Source: Dryocosmus kuriphilus (taxonomy: Eukaryota; Arthropoda; Insecta; Hymenoptera; Cynipidae). Taken from it: a DNA stretch of 64,000 nt. Below, in pieces: positions 35,235-47,084 of this stretch. The notes beneath the pieces were generated by a model. The model was not told the origin of the DNA. It was given only the letters and a program-made list of their open reading frames with translations, and searched no databases. The stretch is taken from contig CM076196.1 in NCBI GenBank assembly GCA_038277395.1, positions 83,517,786 to 83,581,785 of the forward strand, read 5' to 3'. The translations under genes and the position numbers were made by a program. Each line of letters begins with the position of its first letter. Position 1 is the first letter of the stretch.

Positions 35235-38200
35235 TCACGAGCTTAAAATGCCACGAACCACTTGGTCTACCGTCACCTCCTTGGATTCGGAGGATTGCGA
35301 CGCTGGATTTGCACTGCTGGTGGTGGGAACCGCGTTTGCAGGGTGTTTCTTGAGGTTAAGGATGCTGTCTATGGCGGACTGCACCTGGGCTGTGATGTCA
35401 TCGTGCTCGTTGGGATTTACAGATTCACCAGAGACGTCAAGGGAGCTCGAACACTTGGTCTGAGAACAAAGAGCAAGGTCATCAAGACTCTTCTCCGTGT
35501 CCTCTACAAGGTCGCGTTCCAGTTCGATGGCACTACTTATGCGCCTTTCCGAAACTGGGGCCTTAGTTTCGCCGTGCCCAAAGGTGTCTTTCGACGTACT
35601 CACAGCACTTGAAGAGCCACTCGCGAAATTCGCAGCACTCGCACGATATTCACCGTTCGATCGCGTTCTTTCAACCTTAGGCCTCATACTGGCCGAACTC
35701 ACTGTGTTGCTACCAACTAAACTATTGTTTTTGCACTTCAGGGACTCAGTCGTGGGTGGGTAGACCCCGAGCTCCTTCTGAATTTCGAGCCACTCGTCGT
35801 AGTCCCCACTTGTACAGCTGGGTGGTTTTTTGCCACAGCCTTAGTATCAGTCTCCACGTTGGGGAAGTCATCCTCTAATTCGAGCTTTACTGATGCGCTG
35901 CTCAGTGTCGGGATAAGACTCTCCACGTCGCTCAGATCTGACTCGATCTTCGGTACGAGCAACTTCTCTTCTTTCTTGAATTCCTCTGTAATATCCATCA
36001 AATTTGTACCTTCATTCTTGGCAACATTAATTCACAATTCATCATTTTAAAATACTTAATTGATATTTTTTATTGTTATTTTACTTACCATTGACTTTTG
36101 CTTCTTGCTCTCGTAACCTATTCAACATACTCTCCTCCTCAGCAACAAAAGACCGATCGATCATCATTAACTCCGACGTTCTCACTTCGCGCTACAATGA
36201 AAAATATGACATTCAGAGTTAATTATTAGGAACAGTAATCTTGCTAGAAGCTAAAATGGGTACTCTTTCATTCAGCACTTACCATGCTTTCCATAAGAAG
36301 GAGATAGGTATATTTATTCATCATGGAATTGAACTTGCTCAGTAAATGCTTGGCAGTTTCTTCGAAAATCTCATCTGCCTTCGCTAGATCCTTTTGACTA
36401 AGAACTTGCTCATTGTAACAATGATATCGCACGAGTCTTTTACACGCGTCCCTCTTGCACGTGAATGGAGTGTTGACATCGGGATTCGTTGCCCCACTTT
36501 GATCCATTTTAAGCTGCTGCTCCATTCTATAAGAGAAAACATTATTTTACTGTCATGAATCAAGTCCCAACTAAATTTGAACAAGAGTTATAATATATTA
36601 TAATATTTTGGAACTCTTACAGTTCACAACGATTGTTGTTAGGCCGACAAATAGGACTGGACGAAGGTCTTTTAACGCCCTGCCTAGGACTGACAAGCGG
36701 ATTCGAAGCGGTGCCAGTACTTGCCATTTGTTTAACAGGATTACTAGCAATATTTACAGCACTCGGAGCATTTTGCAAAACCTTTGCGGCAATTCTTGGG
36801 GAAGTTACTGGACCTACGGGTGAAGTGTTCTGCACCTGCACCTGAATGGGGGACGGTAACTCCTGTTTAATGGGACTGGGTATTTCAATGTTTGGCTTAA
36901 CATCCAAAGGATCGGTTTGGCACTGTGTGGACTGTTGATTTTGTGTTTGCGGTAGAAGCTGCGGGGCGCTATTCTGCAGCAAATTTGTCGAACTGCTCGA
37001 CGAGGGCAAACTCGGCTCTGTCGTGCTGGACGGACTCAACGTTTGATTACCGTGACTTTGGTAAGACTTGTGTGGCTTACTATGCACCTGATGCACGCTC
37101 AGTGGCGGAATACTCGGCCCGATTTGTTGTGTTTGCATGAATTGCTAAAATGGTAAGAAGAATATCACAATTTAAGAGCGTGAAATCTTTCAAAACAAAT
37201 CTGGAAGCATTAGAGTTTGAAGGTGCTTTAAAAAACTTACCATACAGTCACTCAGGTTATCACTAGGCATTCTAGTTACTTTTTGCAACGGAGCGAATTT
37301 GAAATTTACATTCTCAGGGTTCGCAGTCGTAGTTGTAGTAGCAGCAGCAGGTGTTTGAGTCTGAGCCGTCGATGTTTGATTTTTACAAGTACTTTGATTC
37401 AGCGAACACGTAGCAAGCGTGGGTACGGCATTGACACTCGTGGTTGCTTCAGATTCCTAATTAGATCATACACTGATTTTCAGATTTCTTTCTTATATTG
37501 TACATGTACAGGATAGCCATTCAAGACTCCGAAAAAATTCTAAGAAAGCAATCACAAATTTACTTTAATATTTCAGAACCCCTATCAACTAATATGGAAC
37601 TATTCAAGAATTATTTGACCTCAAATTGCGAATTGAAATGATTTTAATTGAAAACAAGGTTTTCAAAATTAGATAATCTCCAAACGGAAAACTTTCAAAA
37701 TTGTACAATATCAAAGTAGAAGACATCGAAATTGAACAATTTTTTATTCGAAATCTTCAGACAGAAAAATCATTCCAATTGAACTTTTTCACACCTAGTT
37801 TAGTTAAAATAAAAACATCCAAAATAGAACAATTTTGCAATTAGGACAATTAAAATTCGACAGATTGAAAGAGAAGCACTGAAAATTTTCCAACTATTAA
37901 GAGTCTCAATTTAAAATTGCACAAGATTGAGAGATTGACAATGTCTCAATTATAAATTTCCAATCTAAAATTGAAGCCACGTATCAAAGGGGGACCCCAT
38001 ATAACATTTGAATAAGTGACCTGAAACGTGTAGAATTCAATGATATTCACACATATTCAGGTGACTTATTCAAATGCTAGTTAGATCCCTCTTTGATGAG
38101 CGGCTTTAATTATTCAATTTTAAACATTTCGTACTTAATTAATTAAATGTTAAGGCTTTTAATTCTAAACTGTACAATTTTGAACAATTCCAATTTTAAA

Positions 38201-41200
38201 CCAGGCAGTTTTTTATGCCTGAATAAAAAACTGTACAACTTTAAGCGCTTTTAATTTTAAATACATAGTCTAATTCTTGAAGTTGCAAGCATAGTCTATT
38301 TCACGCATATTCGATTTTAAATATTGTGAATTTATAATCGCTCAAGTATTGAAACGCTTTAATTTTTAAAATGGACAATTTTGAAAGGCTCAATTCAAAA
38401 TGATTCAATTTTAACGAGTTAGTAGTTTAAAATTGGCTAAATTCTAAAGTATTACACTGAAATCTGTACAATTTTTAATATCTGAATTTGAAATTATTGA
38501 ATTTACAAGGATTAAAATGATCAAAAATGTAACTATTAATGCTTTCAATTTTAAATAAATTTATTAAATTTAGGAGGGATCAAATAATAATTGATGAATT
38601 TCAAACACGATGTACTTGGAATTGTCTAATTTATCAAGTTTCGGCCTAAGCTTAATCCATTTTGAATGTACAGAATTAAACATTCTTTAACTATCGAGGC
38701 CTTGATTTCTAAATGATATAATTTGGAGAAATTTAGATTTGAAACCAAACAATTTTATAAATTTTAACTGTATTTAGCATTTTTAGCATCACTAGTGCAC
38801 TTTTCAAATTATAAACGTTCCAAATTAAATAATTAAAAATGTACTTAAAATTTAAACTTGTCAAACTGAAGCCTTGAAAATTAAATGATAAGATAAGATA
38901 AGATTTATTGAGTCTTTGGTGATACACATTCTTTTACACGAATACCTGCCTAAAAATTGAATAAGTTTACTATATTAAAATTCAACAATTTAAAATTAGA
39001 AGTTCTTTAAACTGTAAAAGTCCCATTGAAATCGTAGCTATTTTAAAGAATTTCAAAATTAACTCGTTTAGTCTCACATAATTTCATATGATAGCCAGGG
39101 AAATTTACATTGATAGGATAAGCTTTTCTATTAAAACCATAAATTAAACATATTCCCAGCCAGAAAATAAATTCACTACCATTTCTCGGTTTTACAGGAG
39201 TTCAGGTTCAGTAGCCACCCTATATATTGCACTTCTGATATTTATCCAAGAACTTTAATTAAATACTCACGCTACAAATGGGATGAGGCGAGCTGCTGAT
39301 GATTTTCCCACTTGCCAGAATCTTCGCCTGATCTTGATAGAGTTTTGGAGAGAAGATTTTGTTCAGGTTGAGTGTTGGCTTTTCGCGCCAAGATGGCTTG
39401 TATTTGCGCCTGGATGTTTTTAAGAGCTTGCTGTTTCTGTGCAGGTAACTGAATGGTCTGAAACCTTTGGACAGGAGGGTTGTTCAACGTGGGATTCGGA
39501 GGCACTTGACTTGCCGATGTCAGTGGACCATTAACTGAAACTTGCACAGGTTCAGTCTTGATAGTTTCGCTGCTTGGTGGAGTAAACCCAATCGGCTTAG
39601 TGGCATTTTCTAACTTTTGTTGTAACGAGGCTGCGGTCACTATCGTTGGTTTGGCAGCATTGATGGTTTTCGCCTGATGGATAAAACAAATAAAAAAATT
39701 GAATAAATCGTTATGTAAAATAATTATAAGTTCATCAAGAATTTGTCTTTTTTAACTTAAGAAACGAGCAATCTAAAAGATTATTTCAAGCCTTTAAACA
39801 CATTTATTTTGATAAACGAAGAAGTGGTCTCAGTAATCGGAGTCTTTAAGGAAAATTAGTGTACTTTAAAAGAGATAGTTTCTAGCAGATTTTTTCTTGG
39901 AAAATTGAGTAAACCTGCATTTTTTGTTATCTTTGCTGATAGTTTAATTTAACCTAAATTATTATCGGCGCTTTTTACGTATTTCAACAAATTAAGTCTA
40001 TAAGAGAAAATTATTTTTTTTTTAAATTACCTGTGCATTTACGGTACCATGTGTTAATGTAACAACCTTCGCTCTCTTCACAATCTTCGCCTTTTTCGGA
40101 ACAGGACTTGGAGTCGACTGTTGACTATTCCCAAGGTTTCTAATTTGCTGTTGGTTCAAGTTATCAATAAACTGGCTCGGGAATCCTGAGTTCTGGATCT
40201 GAATATGTTGTGGCATCTGTGATGGAGAAGCCTGCACCACAATATTCTGAATATTATTCTGAATGGTAGGTGCCCCGCCCGAACTGTTGACAATAATTTG
40301 ACTCGTGGGAGTATTAATCTGTACACCCTGTAAGTTCTGATTGCTCGAGTCGGGTTCGCCAATCACGATCTTCTGCGTTTGATTTTGATTCTGTGGCTGC
40401 TGCGTTGCGTTCAACTGACCCGATAGGAACTGTTGCAGCAACTGCTGACTAATGACCTGCATCTGTCCATTTGCGTTTGCAATAAGCAGTTGATCGTTGG
40501 GATTCAGGTTACTCAGGGCGCTCAGAATCTCAGGACTGATCTTAGGTGCGCTGTTTAGGATGTTAGAATTAAGAGGATCGTGCTTCTGTTCAGTCTGATT
40601 ACTTGGATTGTTAGAAATCAAAATACTATGATGCTGTAGATGCTGATTTTGCTGCTGCTGTTGTTGTTGCTGCTGCTGCTGCATTTCATACTGAACATTA
40701 GCAGAAGTATTCGATTTCTTTCGTTGGTTTACATTCTGCGTATTCTGATGAACATTTGGAGTCTGGTGTATATTCTGATTCTGATGCATATTCTGGTTTT
40801 GATGTATATTCTGACTCTGAAGCACATTCTGATTCTGAAATACATTACGCCCTTGAAGTACACTCTGGCCCTGAAGTACACTCTGACCCTGAATTACACT
40901 CTGACCCTGGATTACACTATGTCCCTGAATCACACTCTGACCTTGAATCACATTTTGACCCTGAACTACATTCTGACCCTGAATCACATTCTGACCCTGA
41001 ATCACATTCTGACCCTGAATTACACTCTGACCCTGATGCACATCAAACTGCAAATTCTGATCCAGATTTTGTATACAGCTTAGATCCTGCTGCAGAACAT
41101 TAATAGCCTGTTGTTGAATCCTTGCATTCTTCTGCATTACATTCACAGAATCCACCTGCATTCCTTCAGCAGAATTTTGCTGTATCGTCTGCCCACTAGT

Positions 41201-44200
41201 CCCAATATTCTGCTCAAAAATATGCTGAACATTTTGCGTCTGAACAGTATGAGTCGCAATCTGCTGGGCAACATTTTGACGATGAGGCGAATTCTGAGGT
41301 AATTGTGAGTCTTCTTGAATGCTGATCTGCTGCAAATTCTGACTGTTCTTCACAAGCCTCTGCAACGTCGTGCCACATTGAACCGTCTTTTGTGTCTGTA
41401 CATTCTGCTGAGCAAGCTTTGCGTGGTTCTGGCGAGGTGTTGTCGCCACACAGGTGTTTCTAATCCTCACCTGACTGCACTTAACATGCTGGACATTCTG
41501 ATTAATAACACTCTGAGTAGCAGGTGACCTTGTAGCGTTTGATTTCGAAGAATTCTTTGCTTCGGTGAGTTGAATTGCGTTTCTGCAAAACTGCGCACCT
41601 GCGTTAGGACCTTTACCAACTTGAGAAATAGTTTGTGGATGGAGATTAGAAGTTTGCAAGCAATTCATAGAAGTGCCTGAGGTGCCTTGAGAACTCTGAG
41701 TTGAAGTTAGATGGAGGTTATTAGGATTGGAGTTGACGTGAACGAATTGTGGAGAGGTAATATTTTGAGAAGTTACAGGACTCTTGATACGACTCGTAAG
41801 TTGAGTTCCACTGAGGGAAGGTGACTTGGTGCACTTTTGTCTATTTGGAGTCGTATTTTGAGTCGCTTGAACGGCTTGTGCCTGACCAAGAAGCTGTGAG
41901 ATGATCTGCGAGTTCTGACCGCCGCCCTGCGTCAAGGATCGAATCAAGGCTTGGGCGGTAGCTTGGTCGATTTCTGGCTGGTTTGGTTCCGGGGTGTGAT
42001 GAAGTAGAACTCTTCCATCTTCACCGACTGCTAACCGCAGTTGTCCAGAGATGGTGTTTTGCACGGGCATTTGTAACTGAGCGATCAGGTGACTGTTAAA
42101 ACTATCCGAAGGTTGCGAGGGTTGCGACGCGTTCGATGCAGGTACGTGTATCACATTTTGAGAGGACGTGATCGGTGCAGCTGGACTCGGTTCTATTTGC
42201 ATATGAGTGGCTGCGTCCGATTCGGTCGTGAGATCATTTTCGAAGATGTCGTCATCGTCGTTGATGCCGGATATTTTTATGATGCTCGCCAAGTCCAGCT
42301 TCTTCGGTTCTTCGTCCTTTTTCTTCGCTTTCTTTTTCTTCTTGGCTTTCTTCTTTGGAGGTGGGAGCAAACTCTGATCGATCATTGTCTGCGCGTTTTG
42401 AACGTTGCCTGTGTTACTTGCCGAAGTCGCCTGACTTAACTGGGATTGGGGATTCTGCACCATGGCGTTCTGGATCACTATCGAGTTGCTGTTGCCCGAG
42501 TTTGCTGAAAGTAAAAGAAAGAATTTTCAAATATTTTCTTAGAATTCATAAATGACTGATAAAGAAGAATATATGAGACATTTACCTGGTGCAGGACTAG
42601 AAGGAGTATGTCTTATCACTTGTTGACTCGGCGAAGGAAAACCGTTTGGTACGGCGAAGAAAGTTGGTGCAAGACCCTGCAACTGCATACCTTGTGCAGT
42701 GACAACCCTTACCAATTGTTGCTGTGTCAGCTGCAATGAATAGGGAGAATTTAAAAAAAATTCGTCCTCATTTTCAAAACTTGAATGTGCAAACTAAAAC
42801 CGAAAAAAACAGAAATCATAGTTGAAATTTTAGTAATTGCTCTTCACATCTTTAACCTATATTATACACAAAGTGATTTTTAACCTACGACCCAGCTGTG
42901 GATGGGTGATAGAGCTCGACGAAGTAAATCGAGAAGTCCTCTTCGAAAACATTGTAAAGTACATAGTTTTTAATAGATATAATAATTACTTCTTCTTAAA
43001 GGATGCTTTTCGATTTTTTGTCGATTCCTATCACCCTAACAAGGTTTCGTAATATGTTAAGAATCATCCTGTATGTATAAATAAATAAAATTAAAAAAAA
43101 AAGATAACTTACACGTGAGAATAATGACTAGATAAAAAATTCTGGTATTAAACAATTTCAGACCCCAATTAAAACTTTTGAAAAATAAAAGGACGCATAT
43201 ACGACAACGGCAAATTTTCTAAAAATTAACCTTTATATTATACAATTTATTAAATATTAATAAGCAAATTTTCTCGCATAATCGATGCGACATCGACTTG
43301 AGAAGCTGCAGCGAAATTTCGTAACGCGTAAGCAGACAAAATGAACGACTGTGCATGAAGTTAAAGTTGAACCAAACCTGAGTGTATTTAATGATTGTTA
43401 AAAAGAGACGCGATAATAATAGATTGACATGAGGATGATAATTTACAAATTTGATGGATTCGATGAAAAAATCACTGTTTGCTATTAGCTTCCCAAAGTG
43501 AAATTTGTAAAAATATGATTGTGTGCGAGTGGGTGAAACCATCACCTGTGCAGTATGCGTTTGTTGTTGATTACTCGACGGTGCCCGTAGGATCAGCTGA
43601 ACGCCACCCGGTTGTTGTTGAACGATTACTGGTCCGCTGGATGGCAGAACCTATATACCAAACCCAGTGAAAAAAAAAACCATTATGATGCCCTCTCGAC
43701 TATTTTCGAGCTTAATAATTCTCAGCCATATGTTTACAATGCCACAATAAGTAGAAAATAAAGATTAATATGATGAGTTATTAGAATAAGAGTTAGATAC
43801 AAAAAGTGGTTCCGAATTTGAAACAGGGTGGCTCCTCAAGACTCGAAAAAAAATCTCCAGTCATTTCTCGTTTTTTTTCGCTTTTTAAAATTTTATATTC
43901 AAACTTTCAAACCGAAACAATTTATAATTTGAAAGTATTTTTAAAAAAGAACCTCCAAATTAACGAATATAATGTCGAATATAATGAATATAATGTAATT
44001 ATATATCTGAATCATTCAAAATTGAAAATGGAACATTCAAAGTACCATTTCAAACTCAAACGTTCAATATTGTACAATTCCAATGTAGAAGGCATCAAAA
44101 TTTTTTATGTCAAAGTTAAAACATTCAAAATTTTCATTTAGGTCTATCAAAATTAGAGAAATTGAAAAACGATCTCTGAAAATTGTTCAACTATTGGGTC

Positions 44201-47084
44201 CAGCAACCACCCTGTGAAAGTCATAGAACTCTCAAGTTGAACGTTAATATTCGATAAGGTTGGTAAAGAAAAAGCAAGCTCTTTTATAATGTAAAGAAGC
44301 ATATCGTATGAGAAAGCTCAATGATTCAGACGATTTGTTGTAAGCATGCATGAAAGAATCAAGACAATGAAAAAAATTAATGACCTGGTTCAGAAGGAGG
44401 CCCTGTGCGGTGGGTATCATCGTAGCAGTTGGAGGATTTTGTTGTGGGCCAGCTAGCACTAACTGTGGCTGCGATTGTTGTGTTACCTTTGATAAATGGC
44501 ACAAATTATTTGCTAGACCACATGAATTTGGACAATCATCCGTTTGTAGATATATACATAACATATGTACATTTTAAAATGAAAGCAAAACATTTAAAAA
44601 CAGACCGCAATGCGACAATAAGGCTGAAAGCATTTTTGATAAACTTACTTGGCTCACTTGATTTGTGATTGTTGTTGTCACTCGTTGTTTCTGTTGCGAT
44701 ACACCCACTTGTTGGTGTGGTGGTTTAGGTAGTATTTGCGGTGGCTGTTTTGCTGGTTTAGCAGCAGCAATTTGAATTTGCTGGTTACCAAAAAGGTGGG
44801 TTCTTGTCACAAGCTGAGCTGGTGCTGATTGGTATCCTTGTGGAGTTCCATGGATGATCTGCAGAACCTGCATTCCTTGCTGAATTATTGGAGTATTAGG
44901 CCTGACGACAGGTGGACCAGGACTACTTCCAGGTGCAGGACTTCGATTACTCAACGACCTTCCACCCCCAAGATGATGAGGACTCTTGGAATTGGGATAG
45001 GGGCTAGGCGCAGGACTCTGTATTTGACTAACACTGATAGGACTCTGCATAGGACTCTGTAGCTGCATTCCGAAGGAATTATTAGGTGTCGAACTTGATA
45101 CCGGACTCGGACTGTTTCTATTGCCCTGCATTGAATTTGAGGCAGGACTCCTCAGCAAAAGTCTATTCGGACTCGGGCTCGGTGTTGGTGGAGCAATATT
45201 AGAGGCCGGACTCTTCATCGGTATCGAGAATGGACTTCCTGGTGAGCTGCTGTTTTGACTCTGTATACTCTGCATCGATTTAATGTTTGGAATTATTGCA
45301 TTTGAGGCTTGCTGACCTGTTGTTAAGGTGGTTGTTGAACTCAAAGGAGAACTCGAGATGTGCGAGAACTGCCTTTGAAATCCACCACGAGAGGCATGGT
45401 TCGATTCGTTGGACATGTGCGAGGTTACAACACTGGAGAGATTCGAGGTCATAATCCCGAATTGCGCCACGTTGATTGGATGAGTCGCATGTGTCGTGTT
45501 AGCTGTGGTGGCAAGGATAGGTCCGCCGCATGTACTCGTGAAGGTGTTGGAACACGAGGTGGGTCCTGTGGAGATATGGGAGGTGGAGATGTTCGTACTT
45601 TGGTGCTGGGATATGGCTGAGCTTGGCACGGATGTGATGTTGGATCCAACGATGTGCGGAGCGATGCTCTGAATGCTCTGTATGGCTTGGAACGGAAACT
45701 GATTGGCGGTGCTAAAGTTGGTGGAGGTGAGACCGGACGCGAGGGCATTCAGAGATCGACTGGCCCCTTGGTTCGCGTTTAAATTAGAATTAAGAGTATT
45801 TAAGCTAGAGGCTGCAGAATTTGTTCCGCTCAGACTTGCGTTGAGAGTGGCAAGATTTTGATTTAAAGTTTGGCTCAAGCTAGTCAAGTTGGAGTTAACA
45901 CCTGATACTCCGTGATTTAAACCCGACAATCCGGAATTGATACTCGTGGAGTTCAACGCACTGAGGCGATTCAAACCGGCGTTGATTCCATTTAGATCCT
46001 GGCCAAGGTTCGATATTCCGCTGGTAATACTGTCCGGTGGTAAGTTAGTATTAAGATTAGAGTTTAGGGCGTTTAGAGGATTTAGGCTAGGATTTATCGC
46101 CGTTAGGCCTGAATTTATGCTGGGGAGACTTAGATTGAGCAAAGGATTAGAAGTGGTGATAACGTTCGAAGTAAGCGACGTAAGGCTGGTGTTTAATAAC
46201 GATAGTGGCAGTCCCATATTCAGGCCCACCCCAAAAGTGGGGGTGGCCGGGGGTAGGCCCATACCAGTCCCCGAGGAATTAATGGGACTCTGATTTAACT
46301 GGTTCAGTTGGTTTAAGTAAACTATATGACTTCCACTTGCCGATCCATTTGCCTGATCCTGATTCTGCAAAGCAACAAGAAAAAAGTTTAGTGATCAACA
46401 AATTAGTTGAACTTCAAGCGGGATTTTTAGATTGAGACACTTTACAAGTTTTCTTTTCCTCACCACATTATATTACTTTTTCTCATGACATTGAATTTAA
46501 ATACAGAATGGAAATAAGATAGAATTTATCCCAAAACATATAAAAACGTTGACGTCACATACTGTGTACCTGAGAAAACTAAACCACGTAAACAAAAATA
46601 AAAGAAACAGGAAACGTTTTTTAAAGTCAAAAGCTTTTTTTCTGTAATTTTTATTGTGATAACACCCTTTAATGTAATGAGGTAATGACAGTGGCTAACA
46701 GTTTACCGAATAAAATATTTACTTGAAAAGGAAGAAGCAAGGCATGCCAAAAGAAAAAGGATATTATCCTCAATTTCTACTTTCCTTCTAATAATAATAC
46801 AACATTTACTCACATTATTCGAAGGCTGTTGCAAAGTGAACGTTACCGCTTGAGCAGTCGAATTATGGGTTTGAAGTTGTTGTAATTGTTGAAGCTGAAA
46901 GACAATATGTAAATTGAATATCTCCTTGTTATAGAGAAGTATGAAATTAGGCTGAAAAAGGATATAATACGCCATTTACCTGCTGTTGTGTGAGGACTGT
47001 TACCGGGTTGTTGCGACGTGTATTTGGGGATGTTGTAGAGGATACAGAGTCCCCGAGAAGAGGGCGTGACTGAGGCTGCTGCAT
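35235..47084 (-). CDS. BICRA: BRD4-interacting chromatin-remodelling complex-associated protein (GLTSCR1 family), two frame breaks
   Basis: Scaffold subunit of the non-canonical BAF (GBAF) SWI/SNF complex; nuclear. Thirteen coding exons in transcript order: 46980-47084, 46814-46894, 44649-46364, 44385-44486, 43546-43650, 42586-42730, 40031-42504, 39271-39673, 37241-37456, 36621-37144, 36283-36526, 36089-36191, 35235-36009. About 2330 aa, mostly low-complexity Gln/Asn/Ser/Thr. A Lys-rich patch (PPPKKKAKKKKKAKKK) could be a nuclear signal. The conserved GLTSCR1 domain is near 1960-2075: TPFTCKRDACKRLVRYHCYN, LSKFNSMMNKYTYLLLMES, then DEWLEIQKELGVYP in the last exon. Two breaks: an extra A in the 39271-39673 exon (T4 run at 39343-39346), and a missing A in the last exon (T6 run at 35826-35831). 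Gene identity rests on the C-terminal domain. Confidence 0.88.
37457..39270. other. BICRA intron, diverged A/T repeat
   Basis: 1.8-kb intron filled with recurring, diverged variants of TTCAAAATTG/CAATTTTAAA. It also contains a small foldback (37983-38097) and a GATAA-type run near 38889-38903 followed by TTTATTGAGTCTTTGG, which might be a retroelement 3' end. Confidence 0.55.
37983..38097. repeat. 115-bp foldback element in BICRA intron
   Basis: The left arm (ATCAAAGGGGGACCCC...TTTGAATAAGTGACCTGAA) pairs with the right arm (TTCAGGTGACTTATTCAAA...CCCTCTTTGAT). The arms are about 43 bp with a roughly 30-bp loop. Looks like a tiny MITE; target duplication not clear. Confidence 0.7.
40648..40684 (-). 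repeat. CAG/CAA polyglutamine tract in BICRA
   Basis: Mixed CAG and CAA codons (CTG/TTG on the plus strand) encode about 11 consecutive glutamines in the largest exon. Likely length-polymorphic. Confidence 0.85.
40750..41045 (-). repeat. Coding 18-bp minisatellite (GQNVIQ) in BICRA
   Basis: An 18-bp unit encoding the hexapeptide GQ[NS]V[IL]Q is repeated about a dozen times, grading into diverged NQNIHQ-type copies. All copies keep frame. The reverse strand is also open through the array, which is a by-product of the repeat. Confidence 0.9.

Noticed and set aside
35262..35763. Long plus-strand frames over the last BICRA exon
   Set aside because: Shadows of the minus-strand coding exon, which has the conserved family tail.
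40640..41103. Two long plus-strand frames (147 and 115 codons) with periodic Leu/Thr or Ser/Asp patterns
   Set aside because: They are the reverse strand of the BICRA minisatellite and polyQ; the pattern is a by-product of the 18-bp repeat.
43806..44141. 111-codon Lys/Asn/Tyr-rich plus-strand frame
   Set aside because: Lies in a BICRA intron made of AT-rich repeat; composition is what AT-rich random frames give.
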